Below the pieces are notes generated by a model. It was not told the origin of the DNA. It did no database searches and worked only from the letters and a program-made list of their open reading frames with translations. From Bigelowiella natans CCMP2755 (lineage: Eukaryota > Cercozoa > Chlorarachniophyceae), in contig ADNK01001003.1 in assembly GCA_000320545.1 (NCBI GenBank), positions 1-64,000 on the forward strand: a DNA stretch of 64,000 nucleotides. The letters are read 5' to 3'. Positions within the stretch are counted from its first letter, which is position 1. Each line of letters begins with the position of its first letter. Shown piece by piece: positions 33,188 through 46,200 of the stretch. A program made the translations under genes and the position numbers.

Positions 33188-33783
33188 ATATCAGGAAGGT
33201 CAGCCGCCAAGGTTGCAACACCAGGCACCATCATGAGTGCCTGAATAGAATGATTCGGACAATCAGGGTTGCCGTTCACTAGGTTTACTAGATTTGGTCT
33301 CGTTGTAACCGGCGGTTTTGTGGCGCAGCCTCCAAGCGCAGGAAGGTCGCCCCTCTCGATCAAACGCCTACGCGGCTATAACTCTAACTGGTCAAGCGAT
33401 GCTTCTAAGCTTTACTTCTTGCGCATGACAGCGGTTGTCGGAACTCAGTTCTGGCTCCATGCCGGCTGTCGAGTGCTGATGTTCTTTTCTTTTTTGTTCG
33501 ATCAAATTTTTAGAAAATATACGACAAAATATCGTAAGCAAAGTTTTGAGAAACGCAGGCATGGACTGGGATAACCCTGATTTATCTCCCGTGTCCCTGG
33601 AGCCCTATCGGGAGATTCTAAGATATATCTAGTATTAAAGTTTAACAGGATTGGATAGAATATGTGAGCACTGTGTCACGGCGTCGGCTTCTCCCAGAAT
33701 AAACGCCCTTTAAGTGTGCGATATTTGCCTATATTTTGATCGATCGACATGGAAATGAAGATGTCGTTTGGTAAAATTGGACA
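33188..33783. other. intergenic region with one weak ORF
   Basis: A plus-strand frame near 33,269-33,574 (without ATG) is open and partly hydrophobic (CRVLMFFSFLFDQIF), but no start or splice supports it. A 12-codon upstream ORF begins at about 33,750, just before the START gene. Confidence 0.4.
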
Positions 33784-34427
33784 ATGACTACTACTCCATC
33801 TCCAGACAAATTCGAAAATTCGGAAGCACATGGGGATGAACCTGGAGGGAGGCCCCTTGTCAAGTTGCTTTCAGAATTGAATATGAAGGTTGAGCGCAAA
33901 ACGATAAACACGGTCCGTAATAGCAACAGGCCCGCGGGAGAATGGTACGATCGCCTTCTACCAAATAAAGAACCAACTTATGTCTTATCGAAGCTGATCT
34001 CTAAGGATCATGGTGACCTCGACCGTGTCTTCAAGATGATTGCAGATTTCAAGAGGTTGCCGGATTGGAATCCAAGTATCATTAGTGCATCTGAAATGGA
34101 AAAGAAATTAGAGAACGCAGAGGGAGCTAAACAGATCAAAATTGAAGATTTGGTGGAAATATGCTGCGGTTGGAAGAAAAGAATTTGATAGATGCTCTCG
34201 TGAAATCCGACGAGAAAAGAGGACGTGTCGTTTTTATCGTACCTGACGCCCCGGGTGGAGTTTTTGTTGCACATCAGTACGAAGTTTCGACGACAAATCC
34301 AGCTGGAATACAAGTTATTGATATGGTGTGGCTTCGAGTAAATTGTTGCCTAAGACCATTCGTTACATCAACAGCTAAAGCATCACATGTCACTGCACTG
34401 GAAACCTTGTCAATGCATTTTATCTGA
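33784..34427 (+). CDS. START-like lipid-binding protein, two exons
   Basis: ATG at 33784. Exon 1 runs to 34152. A 29-nt GT-AG intron (34153-34181) leads to exon 2 ending in TGA at 34427; 204 residues, near the size of a single START domain. START proteins carry lipids or sterols in a hydrophobic cavity, usually in the cytosol. Features: FKMIADFKRLPDWNPSI matches the conserved tract with D-x-x-x-x-P-x-W-N-P; later RGRVVFIVPDAPGGVFV and HQYEVSTTNPAGIQVIDMVW fit the central strands, and a final helix ends VTALETLSMHF. Without splicing, exon 1 would stop ten codons into the intron and the second half would sit in another frame. The alternatives are a frameshifted pseudogene or a sequencing error. 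The ligand is unknown. Confidence 0.62.
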
Positions 34428-34845
34428 TATCTATAATGTAATGGCTCGATCGATCGTTAAATTCTTGTCATAAACGTGGCCTTAACACCAGTATCGTTGG
34501 ATGTTCACAAGAAGTGTTTGTCTCGCGAGCATATGTCTAAGTGAAGCAATACCCTTCAAGCTATGGTATTAAGACACATATTTATTATCATTGTGAGAAA
34601 TGACGAAATAATGATATACGTAAGTGTGTAATCTTTGCGTTAATGATAATATCTGAAAAGCTCGAAATCGTTAAAGACCAGTGAGATAATTGAAACGGGC
34701 TAACATGCGTGTCAATACATTGGTGTTGGTATACGAGACAGGATTATAGACGTGTAATATAATATATATTCAATATATATTGATATTGTGTTACTATTTA
34801 TAATGTATACTATAGTATGTAATGATATCAAAATTTTCGATAGAC

Positions 34846-34884
<39 letters not shown>

Positions 34885-35039
34885 ATATATATATATATTA
34901 TATGTACATAAATCTATGTGTATACGACCACAGCACGCGCTAAGAAGTAGCAACCTATTAATTTTGCATCGTGTCACACATTTGTGCAATGCATCCATAC
35001 ATACGCATCATATATAAATATATTATAAATATTAATATA
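34428..35039. other. AT-rich spacer
   Basis: No gene is seen. It contains a CA microsatellite and TA-rich DNA that runs to the end of the LINE-type tail. Confidence 0.6.
34844..34882. repeat. (CA)n microsatellite
   Basis: CA run followed directly by a short TA run. Confidence 0.95.
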
Positions 35040-35384
35040 TGAGACGGATGTAATGAAATGTTTAAATTGTTTCAATGGTCATCCTAATGTAGCTGTGCAA
35101 TGCAGCGGCTACAGCGCTTAAATTGTGTCTGTTTGTTTCCTTGGTCACATGGCGCATGCATGAAAATGCATCCTGTTTTGGTCTAGCATGGCGCGCTTTG
35201 CGCGCAGCTTCTCGACTAGTTTTCTCTGCGGTTGTGAGACGCGTGGTCTCGTCATTGCGATCCATGATCGCTGTCAGTTGTTTGTTGATTCTGAGTCGCT
35301 GTGGTCCATGTTTCCTGCATTGCAGAATGTGGTCCATGTCTTGCAATGTGTTGCACACATCGCATATATATATATATATATATA

Positions 35385-35391
<7 letters not shown>
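35040..35391 (-). mobile_element. 5'-truncated LINE-type element, copy 3 (longest)
   Basis: The minus-strand frame encodes CDVCNTLQDMDHILQC, a C-x2-C-x7-H-x4-C knuckle like the one near the end of LINE reverse-transcriptase ORFs, then a basic helix (TAEKTSREAARKARHARPKQ) and the shared ending SAVAAALHSYIRMTIETI plus stop. The 3' untranslated part is only about 20 nt and abuts TA-rich DNA. A TA microsatellite truncates the 5' side. No reverse-transcriptase catalytic motif remains, so the copy is dead. Confidence 0.7.

Positions 35392-35417
<26 letters not shown>
35361..35417. repeat. (TA)n microsatellite at the 5' break of the LINE-type copy
   Basis: TA run interrupted once by a gtac; it lies at the boundary between element-derived coding sequence and unrelated DNA. 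Confidence 0.95.
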
Positions 35418-35420
<3 letters not shown>

Positions 35421-35951
35421 GGCTTCACATATTGCAACCCATACAACAATAAAAATTAGTCACGTGCGTTAGTGGTGTAGTAAGGGTAGCGTAGCACGCA
35501 GCTTTTGAATCAATATGGATCTTGCATAATGTAGTGACTAGCGCTATAGATGTGTCGTCGCCACATAGTACGTGCGTGGTGTGATGTGCGCACAACCGAT
35601 GCATGTCGATGTAAATGTGTGTGCGCAGCAGGGTTGTTAATGTGTACGCCTTTTGCATGTAAATAAACGGCTTGCAAAGAAGGTTTGCTAGAGAAGCACA
35701 TTTATAACAAACTTGCAAGCCTTCACTACAAAGCAAAGCGCATGGCCTGCGACGCTAGTAGCACAGGGTTTTATAGCTAGCGCTACAGGCGGGGAGCTAT
35801 GCGAGAACACAAAGATCGATCAGGTACAATGTAGCACGCTGTATTGATTAAATTGCTCGAAGTATGGACTTTTGAATTTGATGCCTGGCTAAAATGCACA
35901 ATTTGCACACAACTTCGTAATGAACTCTACATAGGCTATATATCCGTGGAA
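35418..35951. other. stretch without a supported gene
   Basis: Nothing with coding character on either strand. Confidence 0.5.
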
Positions 35952-36427
35952 TTATTCTTTCCACTCATTTGCCTTTTTCCCGTGATATGCAAGAGATGCT
36001 ACCCCCAAGATTGTGTACAATCCAGCTGGGAAGATGGCCCGTGATTTCATGAACTTACTTCCAAACATACCCATTAGAGAGAGAGCAGAGACAGAGGCCA
36101 AAGAATGGCCGTAAAACCCTTCTCCTTTGTTGATAAGAAGCCCTAATAGGTGTCAATATAAGCAAACTGATACGTGTGGATTCTCAATCGATCACCTGCT
36201 CCAAGAAATCCGGCACCCAAAACAGATCCACCAATAAGGGAACCCTTGCTTCCTTTCTGGTAGAAGCACCAGCATCTTTACAAAACAACAAGCAATGATT
36301 CCGAAAATAAAACCTGCAGGAAGCCAAGAAGTCCTCCACCAATAACAAGGCCACCAACTCCAAAGGCAGGATGAGCTTCCCCTAATTGAATACAACCTCT
36401 TTTAAATGCATTCACTGGTGGGATCAT
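35952..36427 (-). CDS. TMEM14-family small membrane protein, three exons
   Basis: Exons 36314-36427 (ATG), 36196-36256 and 35952-36142 (TAA). Both introns are about 55 nt, GT-AG and in phase; 121 residues. Gly-rich hydrophobic helices are typical of TMEM14/FAX proteins: HPAFGVGGLVIGGGLLGFL, then the conserved loop QKGSKGSLIGGSVLGAGFL, then SLASVSALSLMGMFGSKFMK and FPAGLYTILGVASLAYHG. Characterised relatives act in mitochondrial haem/porphyrin handling (animals) or plastid fatty-acid export (plants). Which applies cannot be told here. The N-terminus is short, with no clear transit peptide. Complete and unbroken. Confidence 0.85.
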
Positions 36428-37290
36428 TTCTCACTATCCGACTCAACTCTTTGACAAGAGAAGTATCGGAGCGGTTTCGATCAATCAGATCTTGCATCCA
36501 CATCCGCTTATTTTACCCTCCTCCTCTCCCCCTACTTGCGGTGGTGCATGTGCTTCACTGACCAGGCATTCTTGTTGACGTATGCAGTGTGAGGCAATCG
36601 CAATTCCCGAGAATTCTCGCATTCCGCACTTCAAAAAGCTATGTCTCAGACATAAAAACGCCATGATATTAAATGCTGTCGCTAGGGGAGAAAGGGCGGT
36701 CTCCTGGAAAGTGCTCTTAGTAGTCGGTGAAAAAATCCTCGCGGAGACCGCTTTAATTTTATATTTTCTGGCAAAAATATGACGATTGATTTTCCCGCAC
36801 GGCCTCATGCATGACATGACATCTCTCATGGGACTTCCGCACGTTCTGTGTCAGGATTTCCACATGAGATGTCGCGTTGGTAAAAAAGCCCTGTAATTTA
36901 TGACCCTTTCAACTTCCTCTGCTTTTGCAAGACTCAATAATTTTCCCTCCTGGGAAATATCTCTGTAATTTGAGACCCCTCACCCCTCTCCGCACCCCTG
37001 GAAACAAGGCGAGGCAAAGCATTCATTGCTGAGGGGTCGCGAGTATCAATTTAGACCTGATTGAAAACCGAGTTTATTCTGAAACCCTGGAGGATAAGTA
37101 ATAACCAAAATCCCCAAGTCCGTGATCAGGTTGCGCTGAGTAGTCAGGTAAAGACTTCATACTTGAAATTTGTAGGTTAAAACTCATTGTAGCCTCAAAC
37201 TGAGAATGTCATCGTCGCACCAATTATAATTGTTCTCATGGTTTCTGTGTGCTAAATGTAAATTTCCATATCAGCCTTAAAGCACGAAAA
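36428..37290. other. intergenic region between divergent genes, one weak ORF
   Basis: Probably holds the promoters of the TMEM14 gene and the giant gene. A 66-codon plus-strand ATG frame at 36582-36782 (KKLCLRHKNAMILNAVARGE...) and an antisense minus-strand frame overlap each other. Neither is supported further. Confidence 0.4.
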
Positions 37291-40200
37291 ATGGGAGTTG
37301 AAAGCTCGAAATCGAAGCTCGGGGATATTCCTGACATTGACCACTTGGACGAAGATCTCGTAGCAGTCAATAGCTTGAGTGCTCATGAGCTGACAGATAT
37401 TGCCGAAGCGAAGGTTATTCGAGAGATCTTTCAGTTTATGTAGCATATATGTGCTCTCAACTATCGATGCTACCAATATTTTCAGACCTTCAAGCCACTT
37501 GGGTTGCCGAAGTTTTCGATTTCTGTTCCCGATGATATTGGAAAGGTGGTGTTATTGTTTGGCGAATGCCTGCCAATGAATTGTTATACTATGTATCGCG
37601 TGCATCTACGAAGAGTGCAGGGTGAGGATAGGTTATGCTTCTAAGCGTTGAAAGTTGACTTTGCCCTTTTCTGCACGTTTAATTTGTAATTATTACTCCA
37701 TTGCGATTTAGGTGCTCGAGGGCAGGTCTATTATTGACCAGAAATCACTACATCATACTGTAGCGGACATATCACAGCTCAAGACACAGGCGTACTCCAC
37801 ACTCGAGTTTGTGAATTCTCTTCAGTTCAAGCAACATCAGATGAAGCGCATACACCTTGCCCTGCGGCGGGAGACTGAGCGCGTGGAGAAACGGAGAGAG
37901 TCGAAGGAAAAGGCGATCAAATCTGCGCTGCGGCAAAAAGTCCCATTGTTATCCATGGGGGCAAGGATGGGAATACAAACGTGCGCTGAGTTATTCGTCC
38001 AGAATGTGCAGATCCTGCACATGACAGGTATCGCTGGCTCTGACTACCTTCCTCGAACTCTGAGGACGTTAGACAGACTGCTTAAGATGATGACGCCACT
38101 TTCGATATGCGACTCACAAGCCTTTTCACCCGATGTGGCCGTTGGCCTCGAGCCAGTACTACAAATGCTGCGTGACATGGCGGACGTGTCCAATCCGGAA
38201 TATAAGGGCGCTTTCGTCAACCGAGGTTCTCTTCTTTGGTGTAGCGTGTGTACGACGTTTAATGCCTCCCGTTTTCCTGTTCCCCCATGATATTGATAAT
38301 CGAAATATCTCCTCCTCATTTCCCTCCTCTTCTTCCTCCTACTGCCACTCTCAGGAGTTGATGCAATGTGCCACTTCGCATTGGCGCGGGGTACAGTGTC
38401 CGACGTGCTCGCAGTAGTAGAAGTTCTTTACGACAATAATCGTGCTGAACTATTAGGTAAAAGTAGCGAACAGAAAACTACTACGATGATGATAAGATGA
38501 CGAGATATGATTTTAAACTGGGTGAAATGGAGATTAGATGAATTGCTTCGAACGATAATAATAAATGACCTTCATTCTAGGTACTACTGTGAAAATGATA
38601 GGAGACAAGAAGAGGAACCAACAAAATGCAGATGGTACTGCAGCCCCTTCTTCATCTTCGTCTTCTCCCCCTCCTCCGCGGGAGTATCCGATTGGGGGCT
38701 TCTTCCGCTACATCATGAATTTCGAGCCCCAGGATCAAGGCATCTCTCTCAAGGCGTACGAGCAGAAGGTAGTGACCTTCAAGACGCTAGAGGACAAATA
38801 CTTATCGTGCCGGGGCCGCCAAGTATCCCTCCGCAGCGACTGTCACGCCTACGAGAAGTTCTATGCCGAGGTACTGGGCGACCGAATTGCTTTCCGCACG
38901 CACGACCGTCGCTACCTCTCGGCGGGAGACGGGCAGATCGTGCTCACGGAGAGCCCAGGCAGCGCCGAAAAGTTCCGACTCGTTCCAGCGCCACGCAACT
39001 CGAAATACCCTAATCACGTTGGGGTTCAGACTAACTACAAGACCTTCTTCACGTACCTCCGCGGTCAGGGCATCGTTACGCACGCAAAGCGCTACAGCGA
39101 CAACTGCCTCTTTGATATCGAGACCTCCGATGTCGTTCTGGGCAGCGAGGCTGACGAGAAGGACGCCGCAGCCGCTGCTGCGCACTCTTTGAAACCATTC
39201 CCAGAGAGCTCGGACGAGTTGATGGCTCGTTACGAGAAGGACTATCTTGACATTCGAGCAGACTCAAAGGTTTCCGGCCCTCTCTCTGCAGTCCTAGTTA
39301 TGGCTAAGCTCGAGGCGCTCGCCCTTACAGAGGCGCCAGCGGATGATGACAAGGAGCAGCTGCCCGTGATATGCAAGCCGCTCTGCGTCACAGTCTCCCG
39401 CCGCACGATAGTGCACCTCTCTCACATTATCGAGCGCACCTCCACCTCCTACTTCGACTCTAAACACGCGGCACTCGTGTGCCGCAGTATCAACGAATAC
39501 GTCAACGAGATGTACATGCTGCTGGCCGCCCTACGCATCCTCAAGGTGCACCTTTACCAGACGGTCAGATCTCGACTCTCCACAGCGGAGCTCGACGTCC
39601 AGCCCGCAGAGGTGGAACGGCTTCGTGACTTGGTATATGGTCTTCTCAAGAAGCCGCCGGCCGCGTTTAAGCTGCCGAGCGCTGCTGATAGTGATGAAAA
39701 CACAACAACCGAGGACGAGAGGGCCGCTATGGAGGCAGCGCAACGCGACGTACTCACGCGACTGAAGCGTGCCGTCCGGCATCAGGTGATGACCACCGCC
39801 TCGGAGGTGTTCGCGGCGGGCTTTGAGTTTTTCTACCCAAACGGATCGGACCAGGTCGGATATCTAGCCGACCTCCTCGACAGAAAAACGGAAAAGCGCC
39901 ATTTGCAGAGTGCGCGGTCTGGCCGAGAGCTGTGGGCTTCTGCCTTGCAGAAGCTGGGCGCATCCGACGGGCTGCTCAGGTGCCTCGCGCCCGAGGATGA
40001 TGGCAGAGATTTTAAAACTGCAAATCGCGATTCGGACGTAGGCGCAAGAAGCAGTGAGAATGAGAACCTGACGGTCTCGCACGCAGAGGACAAGCTTCTG
40101 CAGCTACTGCTTTCTCGATTCGCGTCGTTTGGCGCGGGATCACAGCTGATGGATGAGTTGGAAGGGAAGGGCGTGGTCGATAAGAAGAAGTCGTTCCTCT

Positions 40201-43200
40201 CGGTCAATAAGGTCTTCACCTTGCTCCTCAACGTCTGCTCGGAAGAAGCATTCAATCTGCTCGAAGACATCAACAACCAGTTGCAACTGACCAACAGCGG
40301 GAGGGGTACCAACGGTCTGGACCTCACCGACGACAAGCTCTTCACTAAGTCACGCGGGGCGCTTGCGATCCTCGAGAACTTGCAGAAGCAGCTGCTGGGG
40401 CGCGCCGGTCTCTTCGTGCGACCAAGCAAGAAGGAGAGGGAGACTCAGCGGACAGACGGTGTCACCAACTCGACCGTTGGATTTTCGGGAGGGGGCAGCA
40501 GGAAGGCTCATCATCTTGCCTTACAGACGCTCGTTGGTTACGCAGAGGGCCTCATCCACCACGCATCCAAGATCCTCAACCGTGCGCTGGCTATTTCCGA
40601 GGCGACGTTCAACTGCGAGGCCTTGGGAATCATGGGGATAGCTCTCCTGGAGCACACCTTCATCGGGAGACTCGCCCATTCCCTTCTTGCAGCGCTGCCC
40701 ATGTTTGCGATGCCGGAGCATCAGCTTCTCGCTTTGCGTTTGCTGCCGGAGCTTTCCCAGCTCACGGCAGCTCTGGATGGACTCGCCGGCGTTCTGAGCA
40801 GGATGCCGGGCGCGCACTCCCTGATGCCGATCCCGAAGAGGCTGACCTTCGAGAGCCGCCATCCATACCGGGGGGGCATAGACCGCAAGTTCCGCGTGCG
40901 CGTGAAGGGCGCCAAGCAGCTACGGATCGAGTTCGACAAGCGCTGTGCCACTCTCGCTAAGCACGACAGCCTGCAGATGATCGACAAGGCGCAGAATCCC
41001 GTGCACCAGGCGATGCATGGACCCGCTGCAGGCCGCGACTCCAAGAACAACAGCGAGTGGCCTAAGGAGGAGATCGCGGTCAAGGGCGACACCGTTTTCG
41101 TGACCTTCAAAACGCAGAAGGCCTCGAAGGGCGACTTCGCTAACACGGAGCTAGGCTTCGGGTACCGGTTCACGGTGATCGGGTCCGCAATGGAGAAGCC
41201 AATGGGCTGGCTCACGGAATTCAATCAGACCGCACTGCATTGCTCCGGGCTGCTCCTTGCCACCGCCATCGGTGGCTCGCTGCCGTCGGTACGCGAGGTG
41301 CACTACCGCGCGAGGCTGCGGGAGCCTTGCATCCAGGGTGGTTTGTTGAAGACACACCCTCGCTACAATGAGCTCAGCGCGGACTTGTCCACCATGATCG
41401 TCTCCCCCAGCGATCGGAATTACATTGATGGCCTTATTGCTGGCGGCGCTGTCATCCCCGCTGCGCACACCAAGCTGCTTGAAGATTTGGAGACGGGCAA
41501 CGCAAACGGGAAGAAGATGATGAAGGCTTTGTATAAAGCGGGCGATAGAGTGACCTTGGGCCGTGGCAAGGAACAGGAGCTGGCAGAGTTGCTTTCGATG
41601 AGATATTTTGCCCTCGTTCTGAGGCACACCGCGCAAACCGGCGAAGCTCTCAGCTTCCTCAACAAGAAAGTCACCCCGACTCCTCCGAAACTCCGTGCGG
41701 CCTACGAGCAAGCACTGCGTGTAAAGATGTCCGCACGGTCGTGGTATAAGGACGGCACCAACAGGGCGTCCAAGTTTGCGAAGCTCGTTGAGTACCAAAA
41801 CTTTTTCGAAACGAGGTTCGCCTTTATGCGTCACGTGGCGCCCCACCCCCTCCTCACCCAAGCCCAAGCCGACGATGGCGAAGACATGAAGGTGCAGGAG
41901 GCAAAGGAAGAGAAAGGCCACGGAGAAAGTGAAGTGAGCTTTGAGAACTCACTCGAGGCAAAAATCATGGAGTCGCTCTCCTGCTTCTTCAGGCACGGCA
42001 AAGGAGCGCTGTCTGAAAAAGTGATTGACGACCTTGCCATCGCAATGATCACGCAGCGGGAGCGAGCCGTAGCCCGGCTGATAGGCATTAAATACTGGAC
42101 AGAGTTTCTCAAGATGCAGGAACCCATGGCCCTCGAGCTGATATGCAAGCCGGCAGCCTCCGCGTTCGTCATCGAATCGGTGAAGGGCCCCCTCAAGAAG
42201 CAGCACCTCCTCGACGGAATCGAGTGCGCGGGAGGTTCCATCAACACGGAGATCTTCGAGTGCTACTACAACGAGGTGCTCCGCCGCCTGTTCCTCGTTG
42301 AGAAGGGCGCCCAGCAGCTCGAGCCGGAGAGGCAGAGCAGGCCTCTGATGATACGAAAAGGCCGTGGCATTGCCCGGCTCGCGGACCTCGTCGTACAGAT
42401 GCGGATGGCAGAGGAGAGGAGAATTGGGTACGGCATCAGAGCAATGCTGATCGACCTATGCGCCAACCAGACGTATAAGCTCACTCCCAGCGATTTGAAT
42501 GGCCTGGTGCGCGCTGGCGTCGTGAGCTTCATCGGCCAGGCGCTGCACGAAATCCTCCTTGGGTTCGCGGGGACGGACAGCAGCTTGCAGAGCATTCTCA
42601 TGCATTATTCTACTACGGAGTCGGAAGAAGAAGGAGAAGGCGGAGATTCGGCTTCTAGCGGGGTGAGAACAAGAGCTAGTGTGTTCGCGTGTTGTTTTTG
42701 TTGTTTTTTGGTGGTGGTTATGGATGATTGAACGACTGATGAATTGGTCTATGGATGATTGAACGACTGATGAATTGGTCGTTGGTTTGATGCACACATG
42801 TTGTGCGTGCATGCGTGTGTGCCGGATTGTATGCGCGCGCCTGCACCCTTTTTCTCCTTCGAAGCAGTTTTCTTAAATTGGCCCTGTCGTTCATGCAACT
42901 CAAACGCTTACTACTTCCTCCTTTGCTCACACCCCCTCAATCCCCATCCCCATCTGCTGCGTCTGCTTCATTTTGACCAGTCCTCGGTAGTCCTGCGGCG
43001 AAGGCCCCTGTACAATCTGTACGGGGTATTTTGCTTATTCCGCCTGCTACTGGCCGTGTCGGCTCAGCATTCCGACACCAGCCTGGAGTCAGCGGTATCC
43101 CTCTCCTGCCCCTCTTCCTCCGGCCGTGCACATGCCCGGATGCTCAACGAGCAGCTCATGGACATCTTGATCAAGCACCTCTCGGTTCTCAACAAGTTCC

Positions 43201-46200
43201 GTTCACAATCGCTGGAGCACTTCGGTGATATGCCGGCGGCTGCAACGATGGAGGAGGCGCAGCAGCAACTCGCGATTGCTGCTGCGGGTGCCTCTGGCAA
43301 TATGGCGTTGGTGAGCCCTAATGACAAGGGAGGCAGCAAGGACGCGATCGACGCAAGAGACAGCAGTAGCGATGGCGGGCTTCTCCTTACTGGCCAGGTC
43401 TCCGAGCAAAAGAAAAGCCCAGCTGTCTTGGCGTTCTGGCGACCCGACCTGCTTGACCCAGAGAACGTGAATAAAAAGGAGACGTCCATGAGCTTCGCGT
43501 ACTCCTCCGACTTCGACGAGAATGGAATCATTTTCTTCCTTGGCTCGCTGCGGGGCAAGTGGCACAACCCTGCACTCAAGGGCCGAAACCGGGCTCCGCC
43601 ACTGATCAAGCTCTCCGCGTCTTCTCTGAAATCCGACCCGCGATCGCTTTCGCTGCTGTGTGGCCGGACGGCGGGCCGGCTGTTGACCAAAAACGAGCAG
43701 AACGCGTGGTTCCAGCTATATTTCGGCAAGAACAAGCGCATCGTCCCCTCCAGATACACGCTCCGACACTACGCAAGCTACCATCAGGAGTGCCTGCGCA
43801 ACTGGAAGTTCCAGGCCTCGAACGACGGCCAGGATTGGATCACCCTCAAAGAGCATGAGAACGATGATCTCCTTAAGGGGAAGGGGGGCACCGCGACCTG
43901 GCCCATCAAGGTACCCGTGCAGCATCAGCACGGATGGTCGTACTTCCGCGTCATGGTCACGGGACCAAACTCCTCGGGGCGCAACTACCTTTGCCTTTCC
44001 GGCATCGAGATTTACGGTATCTTGCAGGGCAAGTTCCTCGACGAGGACCACGGAGACGCCGGGGACGCGATGGGCGGCGACTACTGGAACCGGCTAGCAG
44101 CCAGCGGCTGCAACTTCAACAACTCACCGACAACCTGTCTCGACGGCAATTCGAGCCAGCCGCTCCAGCTCCTGCGCCCCGATGATAATGACGGGTTCGG
44201 GACTGGCCTCGGCAAGAAGATCTACTCGAGGGGCAAGGTGAATCTGGAATTCAAGATCCCCAAGCTCGAGTTGAAGGACGGCGACACGAGCAAGAAGGGC
44301 CTTATCATCGGTGTAGTCAAGAGCTCCTTCCGGCCGAGACCCGGCACCAGCTTCTACGAGCACGGGTGGGGGATCATCGCCTCCAACGGACACAAGGCCA
44401 GGAACACCGAGACGAAGACGTACGGGGTCAAGTTCGCGAAAGACGCGACGATTGTTGTCCACCTCGACTTCACAGCCAAAACTGTATCGTTCAGTATCAA
44501 CGGTAAGAACAACGGCGTAGCATTTACTGACCTCGAGGGGCCTGTTGTCGCGGCAGTCTCCGTGGAGGTGGGCGCCGCGGTCACCATGACCAAGCAGAAG
44601 CATATCGTCTCTAAGAAGAAGAAAGAAGAGGGCGCCAGCGCCTTTGCTGTGAAGCCCAAGTTCAAGACGCGGAAGGTAACCCCCCTGCACTGGAAACGAA
44701 GGCTCAAACAGACCGCTCTGCTTGGCTGCTCCCTTGGCTGGTTTCACCACAAGCTTCGGGACATTGGACCCCACGGCCGCACACGAATCCCCAAGAAAAA
44801 AGTGCTCAAAAGGGAGGGCGCCACTATTGATGGCAAGGAAGTGGAGGAAGAGGACCCGGAGAAGAAGGAGGACGAGGAAGACGAGGACGACTCTTCTGCT
44901 CCCGCGGCCCCTTCAACCGCCGACCTCGGCGACAAGAAATTCCTTGTGTTTTGGGACCAGTCGGTGAAGCAACAGGATTGCGAGATCCAAGACAATGGGC
45001 TCACGTACTGCAAGACTTCTGGCAGCAACAGCCAATGGCGTACCTGCCGACTCTCGGCATGGCTATACCCGAACCAGGGCACCTTCAAGTACTCGCTCAA
45101 GGTTGAGAAGAACTCGTCCAAGTGGATGTTCATTGGCGTCGTCGGACACGACTTCGTGAATTGGACGAGCTACGTCGGCAGCGTATCAAACAAGAGCTGG
45201 GGTTATAGCAACGGTGGAACGTCATCAAGCACCACGCGGCTATGGGGGACTGGCCAGCAGTCGGGCCGGTACAACTACCAGCAACAGACCAAGTTTAAGG
45301 ATGGCGACGTCGTGACCGTGGAGTTCGACACTAACGCCAAGACAATAAGCTACCACGTCAATGACAGGAACCTTGGGGTCGCGTTCACAAACATCCCGCT
45401 GACGCAGAAGATGGCCATCGCCGTCACGCTGTACAACGTCGGGGACAAGGTGACGTACGTGCCGAAGAGCTCCGAGATCATCGGGGGGGAGGACGACGAT
45501 GAGGAGGACGAGGAGGACGAGGACTTCGAGTTCGAAAGCGACGACGACCTCGATAACCTCGAGACAGACACCGGGCTCGTGAAGCCGGAGGTGGAGCTCT
45601 ACATGTATCAGGTCCTCGAGCTACTCCTCCGCTGCTCGGCCACGGCAAGCGTGCAACGACTGCTTTGCCACCACACCGACGCCATCCAGCTCATGCTTTC
45701 CATGCTGTATGCCCCCCACAGGGACGACGAGGTCGACGAGAGCGTGAACGAGCCGGTCTCGCGTGTCGGGCAGATCCTCGTGATTCGCATCCTGTCGCGA
45801 ATCCTGCCTAATATTTCCCCTACTGACAAGAATGGCCCCCTCAAAGGGGACGGCCAGGCCCTTCTCGATGGATTCGTTGACATCATCGGCCAGTCGGCGC
45901 TGCGGGAAGTCCTCACGCAGGTACCGAGCGAGGGCAACGACGACGAGGACGAAGCTGGCAAGGGCTCCAAGGCATCATCGTCGGCGGCTGATAAGCATGC
46001 TCTTGCTGAGACTCCGGTCCCCCCCAAGGACACGACGGTGCCTTCCGAGCTCGTCTCGCTGTGCCGCATCTTGCTTCACTCTCCTCGGTGGAGCAGCATC
46101 GTCAACAAGACAATCGTCGACAATCTAACGAAGGTATCGCATCTACGATGGAACCCAGATGGCAACGATGAGTTAGCTGGCCAGGATGCTGTAGCGGTTG

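Noticed and set aside
42798-43067. Open frame upstream of the large exon at 43,068, which would give a protein start near 42,798
   Set aside because: The preceding exon ends at a good donor (42,663) in phase with the acceptor at 43,067; the extra residues are intron.
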